Origin: Acanthaster planci
Lineage: Eukaryota > Echinodermata > Asteroidea > Valvatida > Acanthasteridae
NCBI RefSeq assembly: GCF_001949145.1
Contig: NW_019091367.1
Coordinates: forward strand, 748,982 to 791,109
DNA length: 42,128 nt
Direction: 5' to 3'
Positions within the stretch are counted from its first letter, which is position 1. Each line of letters begins with the position of its first letter. A model generated the notes under the pieces. That model did not search any database, had not been told where the DNA came from, and worked only from the letters and a program-made list of their open reading frames with translations. This document shows, piece after piece, positions 33,301 through 42,128 of this stretch. A program made the position numbers and the translations under genes.

Positions 33301-35847
33301 TGGTTGGGGTGAAGTCCCAGGGAGAGACCGCCCGCACCAAGCTTGTGGTGGGCGACCCGTCCTACTTCCCGGACCTGGTGAAGAAAACCGGACAGGTGGT
33401 GCGAGCAATCTGCATCCTGGACCACCCTATCGTAACAAAGAAGGGAAATTCAGTTGGAGTGTCGACGCAGATCATCTTCCCTTGCAGTCAAGTGCAGGGC
33501 CGAAAATCAGGTGGGTTGTCGGGTAGGGAGGGGAGGTGTGCAGTCACTCAAGCTCAAGGAGTGGCAATGAGACCAACATGGGATGTCAAGGATTCGGTTG
33601 CGTTCATGCCGTCGAAACGTTTAAAGTTGGCCACATGGTCCCGAGGCGAGAGATCCACTTGAGCAAGAGACAAAACAGACTTTCTTTTTTCTTTCAAAGT
33701 TCTACAATACTCATTCAGCCAAAGACTACTGATGATGTAATAGCAAACCAATTTCTTCAAATGAAATTGCGTAAAAATGGATGCGAGGACGTAAACAAGA
33801 ACCAGATACTGTTATTGTTTGCTGTGGTAGCGACAGAAGGGTCTAGGTTGATAACAGGGACAATAGACCTTATTCTTGAGGAAACCGTTATTTTATCCTG
33901 TTCCCTGAATCTATCATATTCAGTGTAATCTGTTCAATGGGATGGTACCAGACTATTCTGGGTCCCAAACCTCACTTTCATGTTTTTTTTAAGTGACTCA
34001 AAACCTTTAGATGTAATTTATCACCAATGAATTTATTTTGGTGCTGTTACTTTACTCGTAGGTTTCCAAAATGAAAACCTTGGTTTCAATTCAACGTTGC
34101 TGACACATGAATACAGAGTATGATTTGCCAGGCTGTGGCAGTTCTGGATTGGGAGTGGTCAGGTGACTGGCAAGCGGTGGTAAAAACACACACACGGTAT
34201 TGCTCGATGCATGCTCCCGCTCACCGCGCCACAGCGAAAGAAGGCGTAATGGTAACGCGGCAACCAGTCCATGCATCACGGTCAAAACAGCGTTGTACAA
34301 TTCACCGTACTCACATGTAACTCTCAAGCTGCACTTCGAAAAAAAAAATGATGTCGCAGGAAGATTTCTACAAGTTACATGTAATTCCCAGAACTTGATC
34401 TGTTGTATTTTTTGTGTTCACAAATTTAATTTGAGGTTATATTGCTCGTACTTGACGATTGGACTCGACGCGACATAACCTGTAAAGGTTTCATCGGTGT
34501 CCGTGGGAGATAACGTTTAACTGGCATCGTTAGAAAATGATACCAGCCAACATACCAGGGCAGGCACCTGCTGCACGTGTATGAGCTGAATGCATGACTG
34601 CAAGGAAGAGAATGTGGCACGTGAGCCCGGCTGCGCGGACTGTGTAATTATATCATGGACTTGAAAGTGCTGCGCAGGGGATTTGAAACACAAGTCGTAA
34701 AATGCGATGAAAAGTTTGAAAATGTGGCAGTGTTTCTCAAATGACTGCTGTCCGGCCGGACCATCGTTTTGGGAGAATGCAGTGGCCCAATGAATTTTGG
34801 TGGCCCTGGGCCAGCGGACCACCGTCAATTTTGACCCAGATGAAGACAAACACCTGTTCTCTTTCAGATATCTACGTCTGTTGTGTGTCGTTTGCACACA
34901 ACGTGGCTGCCAAAGGTCACTACATTGCCATAGCATCCTGCAAGGTGGAGACGGACAATCCGCTGCGCGAGCTGGAAATTGCACTAGACCTCCTGAAGCC
35001 CATTAAGGCTCAGTTTAACTCGGTGTCGGACCTGTACGAGCCCATTAACGACGGCACAGACAACAAGGTAACTATGCTGGTGTTATATGCTTTCTCTATT
35101 TCCTCCCTTGAGTTTCAGAATCCGTGAAGAGCTGTCAGAAGATATTTTCTCCAGACTGAGGAAAGTAAAAAAATCCCACCCTTTGAAACTTTACTTGGGA
35201 CTTGATGGTACTCGAAAGTTTGAGTTCAAAAGACGTTTGACAGGTTTCTTTCATAGTAGTGGTTTATTTGGGTTTGACAAAAATTCCTAGAGAGAAATCT
35301 TTGGGAGTTGGATCAAGGTAGCATCCACAGAGTTTTTAGCATTGCTATTTTTCGATATGCCGTTTTATTACTTATCCTGCCAGGGACTAGTATCCTTGAA
35401 GGGGCATTTTTTGAATTTTTGAAATAGTGCTGATTGCCCGCTGCAAGGAAGTCTTTTACCCTGACTCCCTGAGCAATTTTCTCTGGAAGGAAGCAGAATC
35501 CTCAGGTAGGGATAGGCACCAACATTGGCCGTTCTGCAGATGCACCTATCCACTAAGATTGGATCAGTCCTGTGGGCTCACTTGTGTCATACCAAAAGTA
35601 ATGATTAACTGATGAGATGTCATGCTCCAAGGCTTTGGCTGGGGAACAGCAGCAAAGGGCAAAGACTCGATGTGACTTTTTGCATTTTTTTTTCTCTCTG
35701 TTCAAGCAGATCTTCATCACCACGTCGTACGATGCCACGACTCACTTCGAGTCTACCTGCTGTGACATCAAGGATGTCTACAAGAGGGTGACGGGGGAAG
35801 ATGTGGACTTCTCCAAAGTCACCACCAACCTTGAAGTCGACAACTAG
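27283..35847 (+). CDS. GDI: Rab GDP-dissociation inhibitor, tandem copy B (nine coding exons, intact)
   Basis: Joined exons 27283-27327, 29945-30052, 30982-31084, 31622-31756, 32375-32567, 32804-32935, 33227-33510, 34868-35067 and 35710-35847 give 1338 nt, 445 residues plus TAG. Intron positions and phases equal those of copy A, whose start codon lies about 20.8 kb upstream on the same strand. The same Rab-platform residues are present (Tyr39, Glu232, Arg239, Thr247, Met249), so it should bind and solubilise prenylated Rab-GDP as GDIs do. It is the more typical copy in places: SG rather than GG at residues 20-21, N before YYGG, MANG at the exon 3/4 junction, and Glu in THFES. The whole of domain II (exon 5) still departs from usual animal GDI, as in copy A. 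Exon 7 is two codons longer than in copy A and exon 9 two shorter. The predicted start is ATG in a good context (cacgATGG). Confidence 0.95.
27451..27980. mobile_element. 530-bp element bounded by 69/70-bp near-perfect inverted repeats
   Basis: Arm 27451-27519 and arm 27911-27980 are reverse complements with a single one-base indel (TAGCCCCACTAGTGTGGCAC outermost, CCGTATACGCAATTT innermost). The 391-base interior is AT-rich and non-coding. It lies in intron 1 of GDI copy B. Such high arm identity in a diverged region indicates a recent insertion or arm-to-arm homogenisation. Confidence 0.85.
28014..28150 (+). repeat. Minisatellite, about eight units of 16-17 bp
   Basis: Tandem CCAACTCGGACCCACG-type units with point changes and one- to four-base length changes. 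It begins about 33 bases after the right arm of the inverted repeat at 27911-27980. Frames through it give accidental repetitive peptides. Confidence 0.9.
28151..29944. other. Rest of intron 1 of GDI copy B
   Basis: Non-coding. Two related small hairpins lie at 28831-28850 (TGGTTGTC / GACAACCA) and 28884-28910 (TGGTTGTTCC / GGGCAACCA). The 60-bp dispersed repeat is at 29217. The stretch just before exon 2 (about 29835-29944) aligns with copy A 8694-8795. Confidence 0.5.
29217..29276 (+). repeat. 60-bp dispersed repeat, member 2 (partner at 22902-22961)
   Basis: Same orientation as member 1, in intron 1 of GDI copy B. The near identity contrasts with the diverged surroundings, so both are recent or recently homogenised. 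Confidence 0.8.
29945..30052 (+). CDS. GDI: GDI copy B, coding exon 2
   Basis: Residues 16-51: [14 protein letters not shown] and [12 protein letters not shown], with Tyr39. Acceptor ttgtcag as in copy A, donor gtaagc. Confidence 0.94.
30982..31084 (+). CDS. GDI: GDI copy B, coding exon 3
   Basis: Residues 52-86: LFNKYGK, then [13 protein letters not shown] and MAN. Acceptor tgtacag, donor gtaggt, phase 1. Confidence 0.94.
31622..31756 (+). CDS. GDI: GDI copy B, coding exon 4
   Basis: Residues 86-131: [18 protein letters not shown] and SYVFYKGKL. Acceptor gttgcag, donor gtgagt. Both flanking introns align with copy A. Confidence 0.94.
32375..32567 (+). CDS. GDI: GDI copy B, coding exon 5 (domain II)
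   Basis: Residues 131-195: [17 protein letters not shown] and VIGHAIAL. The acceptor follows a polypyrimidine tract dominated by a C homopolymer of about a dozen bases, which may be prone to slippage. Donor gtaagt, phase 2. Confidence 0.93.
32804..32935 (+). CDS. GDI: GDI copy B, coding exon 6
   Basis: Residues 195-239: [29 protein letters not shown] and GELPQGFAR. Closer than copy A to the usual family sequence at [10 protein letters not shown]. Acceptor ggtag, donor gtgaga. Confidence 0.94.
33227..33510 (+). CDS. GDI: GDI copy B, coding exon 7
   Basis: Residues 239-334. The first 204 bases are 98% identical to copy A, then a divergent loop ([10 protein letters not shown]) follows before STQIIFPC. 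Acceptor tttag, donor gtgggt, phase 1. Confidence 0.94.
33781..34846. other. About 1.07-kb segment in intron 7 of copy B, absent from copy A
   Basis: Intron 7 is 1357 bases here and 290 in copy A. The intron's beginning (to the AATTTCTTCAAATGAA block) and its last 20 bases match copy A; the middle has no counterpart. I find no TIR, LTR, coding remnant or target duplication in it. It is either an insertion in B or a deletion in A. Confidence 0.6.
34868..35067 (+). CDS. GDI: GDI copy B, coding exon 8
   Basis: Residues 334-400: [17 protein letters not shown] and DLYEPINDG. Acceptor tttcag, donor gtaact. The preceding intron carries about 1 kb not found in copy A. Confidence 0.94.
35710..35847 (+). 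CDS. GDI: GDI copy B, terminal coding exon 9
   Basis: Residues 401-445 and [18 protein letters not shown] then [16 protein letters not shown]. The tail is two codons shorter than in copy A. Confidence 0.94.
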   Translation: MFITTSYDATTHFESTCCDIKDVYKRVTGEDVDFSKVTTNLEVDN

Positions 35848-36965
35848 TACACTTGAAACTTTCCACTGCATGTTAGGGACTCAAATAGTTGTAACCCAGT
35901 ACGTTCTCAATTTTCTCTAACTCCCCCCCCCCCCGGATAGAGACCGTTTTTCTTTGCACCCAAAAATAATGCATTGCCAAATATTGCAAAAAAAGAGGAA
36001 GGTTTGGGCCTTCTCCTGTGCTAGTCATATCCAGGAGACTTACACTGGACTCAACACTGGACCACCTCTGCTGGTACACTGGCCAGTTTTCAAGAGGAGA
36101 GATTCTCCTTGCGGGCTCAGTAATTTGTGAGAACAGTAGTGAGTAGTATGCGCACCGGTGCAGGAGCGTTATGTAACTTGCCATCAGCATTTGAATGCGG
36201 TAAACAGAAGGTGCCGCAATAATGGATATAAAATGGTATATTGGATAGGTAAATTAGAAAAAAAATGAGTGGGGCCATGTGTTTTTCCCTTTGGCTTCTA
36301 AGGTGATAGATTGCAGTATGTTCTAAAGTCATAAATGTCACAAAGCCTAAAAAGTGGAGCTAAGATGGGATATTGGCTCATAGACAGAAGCTTGGAATAT
36401 GTGTTATGGACGTTGAAGACGTACGTCTGTCAGTGAAAGCATTCATTTGTAGTTGGCTGATGAAACAAGAATCAGTCATTTCCAGTCACTTTGTCTTGGT
36501 TATATACTGAACAGGGGAGATGTGTATCTCAAATAGGTTGGTTTGTGGCGCTGTTTGTGAAGTGCTTGAGAGAGAGCGGAAGTCGGCGCCAAAGCAGCAG
36601 GGGGAAAATGTGATGTTGCTGCTAATTTTTTTGGTTCTGCTTTTAGTAGAAATTTTGTGGGTCCCCCCTCCCTTTTGTGTCAAGCGCCACAGAATGCTGT
36701 AATCTGGCCACTTCAGTCATGGACCAGCTATTGTGTGGTGGTTACTTTGATGGTCACTTAACCACCTAGGGTGTATGTAAAAGTAATATTGAAATCGGAC
36801 GATTGAGGACCGTTAGGGTTTGATGCGACCGTCAAGTGGCCAGACCTGCAAAATGTGCTCGGCTGTTCGCCTTGTGTATAAGTCGGCCATGCTTCCCCTG
36901 CATGCTCGCGCGTGGGATGCTCCGGTGCTATTCTGTTGCCCGAATTTCGGCGCCACTCATGATAC
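35848..36965 (+). other. 3' flank of GDI copy B, duplicated region
   Basis: Compact counterpart of the copy A 3' flank (shared AAATGGTATATTGGATA, TCTAAAGTCATAA, GGGGAGATGTGTA, GAATTTCGGCGCC). The last clear match ends near 36960, which sets a minimum 3' boundary for the duplicated unit. A weak match further on (CAAAGTATCCACTTT at about 20609 and 37107) may extend it. A C homopolymer lies near 35924. Confidence 0.6.
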
Positions 36966-39900
36966 AATGTCTCTCTGGTACAGCTAGAGTACCAAAGTGT
37001 GAGTGACATCCTGTAGTACCAGGAAGTGTCATACAAATGCACGGAGTACACGCGTGTTGGTTCACACGCTGGTTGTTGCACTAATGCCTTGCACACACAT
37101 ACTTGCGCGTACAAAGTATCCACTTTGGTACCTTATACCCAGCGTCGTCTGGTGCCCCAAGCTTTACCGTGTGGCTTTGGGCATGCATATTTTCAGTGAT
37201 ACATTGTGTACTTGCCAACCCTTGCAGAAGAAAGCGTTTGTCGGGACAATGTGGGATATCCCTGTACAGGGCCCTCAAGATCAGTCCGGGGTACGGTATT
37301 TCTGTACAGGGGCATCTTAGTGCACCACCCTGAGCCCTCTTCTCGCTCATTTTAAGGCCAGATTTCCTTTGCGAAGTTTGTCTTGTCCTCGCTGTACAGG
37401 AGAGTTAAAGACAACATAGAATCTTCTTTTGAATGCAGTTTATTTTATTTTTCTCCTCCCGCAAGTAGGGACATGTGTTGTTGCTTGACGAGAGTGTACT
37501 CGTCAAAGGCATGTGTGCGTCTGTGTGCTCCAAATTTCCGAGAAAGATAACCGATTGACTTTTAATCGCACACAACTTAAATGTGATATTCGTAGGTAGC
37601 ATTCTGGTGTATTGAGATTAGCATAAAGAGAGAATCAAAACACTGTAATATATTTACTGTAATCAAATGACCAGTTCTTCCAATACGCTGGGTTTGGAAG
37701 TTTTGTATCGTCAGAACTGTAATCACAAAGGTAACAATTGAAGAGAAAAAAAAAGAGAGAAAAAAAAATAGATTGTTCCCAGTATTGTATGTGTATTTGT
37801 GTATTGCCAATAGTCCATGTAACACTCTGAAAGTATATGTACAAAAAGCTCTTGTCTGCCGATAGAATCAAGATAGCAATGTATGTGATCAGCTCCCTGA
37901 ACCGACACGAGGAAACATGGATGCTCTGAGATTTTATTTTCAGTGCAGTATGCGAGATGTTGATTTTATGAAATGCAAAAATTGCACGCAGGATAATGTG
38001 AGAAGGTTCAACTGTCTTTATCAGGAAAAAAAAAGTTGGGTTTGCTTAATGATCGTAACAATGGCATTGTAAATTTTTCTCCCGAAAATTGCATGGATAA
38101 TCTTTTCAAAACTCTACATTCTGTTAATCAAGAAATTACAGCACACTATTATATATATATTATTCAAATGAGACTGAAAGTATCCAACTCATTCTGTGCA
38201 TGTAGTGGGTTAGATAAAAGGTGTGGGGTTGTTCAGAGAAATACAAATGAAACATTTACAGGGATGCCAGTTTTCAGGCATCCCAAAATTGAAATGTTGA
38301 GGCAATTTCTGGCCCTAATCGATTTCTAGGCTCCTCCAGCCTTCATTTCAGGCTGTGGACAAGTATCTGGCTGGCATCCCTGCATTTAAACAAACCAAAT
38401 GATGTGAGTTTTAAAATTGTTTAAAACTACGAAATACAAAATGGCAGTAGCACATGCAAACACATGCATTTTGTATGACATAACTTGGAGTGTGGTCAGC
38501 AATTGGTAAGTTTGTTTCTTATTTGCACAAACGTCAGGTCGAATTGAAGCTTTAAATTTAAGACCAGTCTTGAAAATTGCTCTTAGTATTCAGTGAGGTT
38601 AGTAACAGTCATTGTGAATAGTAAACGTACAGAAGAGTTTTAAAATGCGACGCACGACTCTCCCTGATCTTGAGGTCTTTCAGAGAAAACAAAAGACCCC
38701 AAAACAGGTGGATACATTCCTGGTTTAATTATATCTTGGCTGAATTATTTCTTTCTTTGCTGTTGTGGGTGTTCATCTATCATGTTGAATTAGGAATAGT
38801 TTGTCAACAAAAGCGGGGCAAGATTGTGGGCCTTATGTTGATATCACTCCGGAAAAAGATTGGACGAAGAAGTCATCTACTTGTACGTGTATTTGATTTG
38901 AACAATTTTATGTATCTGATTTAAACAATTTCTTTATAGTTGACCATTCTCACATTTCTCTCTTTTTTTAAAGCTTATTCCAATTATTGAAGGTTTGTAA
39001 CTAGGTTAATAGCAGAGGTCAGGGGTCGACATGCGTAAATTCAGATGGACTGGCAGCTTGTTTTACATTTTCAGCTTTGTGGATTGTGAAATTACACCAA
39101 AATTGCGCCTCAATAAATTTAAACCAGAAAAAAAGATGCTGTTATCTCATTTGTTGTACCAGAGCAGTGGCACATTTCATTGGCAGAAACAATTTGTTTG
39201 AGGAAAGTATTGGGAATTGGCCATACAAAAGCAGTCCTTTGTCGTCTCACAAAATCAGACATGCTTCTTGCTAAGAAACATTTGCAAAAAGAAGATGGAA
39301 ATAATTTATTCATCAAATTTAAATTTCTAGAGAAAAACATGGAACGATTTTTGATGTCAAAATCAAGTTGTACAAGAAGGCACTTGTGTAAATAAAAACC
39401 CAACTTCAGCAGCACAGACTATTGGCTGTGCCGAAATTGACCTTCCTACGGCTATAAAATGACACATGCGTCTATGGTAAATGCGTGAAGCCACTGGCTG
39501 GTGGCTACCATAGGCAAGCTTGTTAGTTTCCACGGTGAGCAAGTACTTTCGCCCTGGCTTTCCAATGTACAGGCGACTTGAAAACAACTGACAGGATTCC
39601 TCGTATAAAAACATAGATCATTTCCAAACTACTTCAAAGGCTGAGAAAAACATACACATCAATGGCAGCTCCAAGCTGGTGGCTGGTTCCGGCCGAACAG
39701 GTGTGCCCAGGTGTAATTTGGTAGTGGCAAAAAGTCCAAAGTTGCTTCAATTTCGAATGTCAAAATGGTCTCAGAATTCCTTTTTTTTCTGGGTAACACA
39801 ATGCATTCAGATACAGGCTAAAGATCACCTGTATTATTGACTGCGTACTAACTAGTGAGCAGTTATATCAATGGTGATTTCATCTGAATATCTGGGAAGT

Positions 39901-42128
39901 CAAAAATTCTCCAGATTTTATGGAAACGGGCCAAATATGCCTGAAATCCAACAAAAGCCTCACTTGAAAAATAAGCATCCTCATTCCAAATAAATAATAA
40001 TGCACAATCTACAGATATACGGTTGCCGACATTGCAGTGTTCTTGTGAGAAAGTTAAAGGGTAATCCCTTTTATTACTAATACAAAAGATATGTACACGA
40101 ACAAAGTATAGTAGATTACTCAAAAACTATGTTGAATTTGACCTGATTAATATAACATTGCCTGCCACCGAGCAGTCAAACTTTATACCAAGGCGTTGCT
40201 GCAACACATGCCAACATCATGCAACAGATTTACCACGTGGCCTCCTCGTTGTCGTGGTATGACAACTTAAAACTAGCATGTTGAACTAGGTAAAGCAATT
40301 TCTGACCGCTGCCATCGGTGTATGGAACACTACGAGTACAGTGGCAGTACCGGTAATGAAATAGAAGTAGCACATTTCACAGCTGACAGACATTGCAGTG
40401 TTCAAAAGGAACACTGAATCAAGTCCTGGTATACCAGTAGATGTGTGCATATTGCAAAATTGTTCAGTTGACTTTTCTACTTCAAACTAAGGAAGGGAAA
40501 ACTCAAAAGGCCGAGTTTTATATTGTTATTGAAATAAATACAAAAAGCCAGAATAAAAAACCTTCCACGCCAACTCTACCAAATTTTGATCAATTGAACC
40601 GAAATGCTTTGTAACAGACAAGGTGTAGCTTTGCGTGCATAACACATGTATGTGAAAAACAGAAATGCTATACAGGAACTTCTGTGTACAAAGTTTCTTT
40701 TTATCCATTTGTCCAGTCAAGTTATCCACATGGAATGAAAACCTACAAATCCAAATTTGGATAGATGTTGGACTAATTTTTACAGGGCAGATCGCATACG
40801 CACATTTCTTTACAGCTCTCTTCCTGTTATAATCAAAATTGCAGCCCCCAATTTTTCCCTGAAAGTTTCTCTTTTTTTTTTCTCTCAAGTACTAGTTATA
40901 TTTACAGCTCGTAAATTTCAATGCTGCTACATTTGATACAGATATACTCCAATTTGCATAGTTTTCCATAAGATTGTTCAACAGATGGGCCCAAAATAAA
41001 GTAAAGCAGGCAGCATGTCTGGACGCTAGATATAAATACATATACTATTTACAAGCAATACAATGCTATCTTATTTTCTACAAGCCTTGTACTCGAATAT
41101 TTACACACAAGCCTTCCTGCTAATCAACTGTACAGCTCACTACGCCGCATCTAGTCGTACAAACTAGTAGGTTCACATACAGGCATAGGCGACTTGAGTA
41201 AATCACCGTCTCATACAAGTCAAATTCCGGTCACAAGGTTTTTCTACAATGTTTTTAGCCTGGTGAACTTCCTGCATCCAACCATGTACTCGTTCTACTG
41301 CCCATGCCTGAAAAAAAATGCAACGACTCAAAACACAAAAACCCAGGTAGCAGGCGTCCCATGAGATGCACAAAGATTCTACTTTTGTACAATCTACATA
41401 CAAGCGTGAGCACACGGTCAAGACCACGACACGAACATCGACTGACGTCAAGATCAGTTTTGATTTCTTTTGCCTTATCACAGTAGAATTGTGTTGAACT
41501 CAATGCAGCTCGCGAAAATTATCCAGATACAGGATATACGAAAAAAGGAAGCAAAATGTACAAAGTCTGAGACAAACCTCAGAACTACAAACATTCACAG
41601 GGGGGTCTAAGGGGTATGGCTAAGTCGCAAAGGGCGACAAATTAAATAACAGAAATTTTGTAAGCACCTTTCAAATAAAATGTAATCAACAGTGCCAATG
41701 GATGACAGCATTTTACAAATAAAGCACCCTGACTGTCAGGACTTCAACGATGAAAAGAATGATGGTTTCAGCAAATCTTAAGACACTACAACAAACTGTG
41801 CGTAATCAATTTGATCGTAGAACTTGGTAGAGGGACAAGCCCTAGACAAGCGACACCTTACAGATCCAGGCTTGGACCAACACTGGAAATTTATTGACGC
41901 ACGAGCTGGTTGCCTCCAAGAGCACCTGCTTCAGCAGTAAATCCAAGTAATGCTGCTACCAAGAAAGGGCCCTGCCCTGCTCGGCATTATAAACTCTTAC
42001 CGGTGACCCAACCTATAAAATGAGTTGCAAGAACCTTGCACAGTGTAAATCACTAGGAACCCTCAACATCTGTTCATCAGGATGGCACACTCAGTGCTAC
42101 CAACAAGCAAACCCTATACCCAGCAAGA
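36966..42128. other. Right flank, no gene supported
   Basis: Long AT-rich stretch with short accidental frames and low-complexity A/G tracts near 37740. The terminal 1.6 kb (about 40500-42128) reads like untranslated or intergenic sequence. A minus-strand frame of about 25 codons ending at 41893 could be the tail of a gene lying mainly outside the window, but nothing else supports it. Confidence 0.45.

Noticed and set aside
33177-33662. Continuous plus-strand frame of 161 codons treated as a gene
   Set aside because: It is exon 7 of copy B with intron read-through at both sides; true splice borders are 33227 and 33510.
34517-34984. 155-codon minus-strand frame
   Set aside because: Antisense to exon 8 of copy B and running into the copy-B-specific intron segment; no protein features.

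Overview
The window is animal genomic DNA: long stretches without genes, GT-AG introns, and many degraded transposable-element relics. The mix of a tRNA-derived SINE, a LINE relic, foldback elements and moderate-size introns suggests a marine invertebrate deuterostome. Amphioxus is my best guess, but I cannot establish the species from sequence alone.

The only genes I can support are two head-to-tail copies of a Rab GDP-dissociation inhibitor (GDI) gene, both on the + strand. Copy A runs from 6443 to 17340 and copy B from 27283 to 35847, start codons about 20.8 kb apart. Each has nine coding exons with the same intron positions and phases, all junctions GT-AG. Each assembles into an uninterrupted 445-residue protein. 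By my count the two proteins are about 77% identical. Both keep the Rab-binding platform residues of the family and differ most from ordinary animal GDI in the helical domain II (exon 5). Similarity between the copies extends into the 5' flank (from about 6250 and 27070), the introns, and about 1-2.5 kb of 3' flank (to about 19865 and 36965). The unit was therefore duplicated as genomic DNA, not by retroposition.

Layout: 1-6250 is non-coding, with a Ty3/gypsy gag-like relic (about 2401-2625), a divergent tandem repeat (3352-3970), a diverged direct repeat (4605/5312) and a 189-bp foldback (5818-6006). 6250-19865 is GDI copy A; its introns carry a TIR element (8149-8391), a 502-bp element with TAA flanks (8996-9497), a roughly 400-bp palindrome (10838-11241), a tRNA-Ala-like SINE (about 13770-13952) and another foldback (14437-14593). 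19865-27070 is a spacer with a dead LINE on the minus strand (23406-24830) and short dispersed repeats. 27070-36965 is GDI copy B; its first intron holds a large inverted repeat (27451-27980) followed by a 16-17 bp minisatellite (28014-28150). 36965-42128 has no gene I can support.

The two genes probably do the same job: extracting GDP-bound prenylated Rab proteins from membranes and keeping them soluble. Nearly identical DNA in the first 204 bases of exon 7, against much more diverged neighbouring exons, suggests a gene-conversion patch. Insertions found in only one copy give a readable history of events after the duplication.
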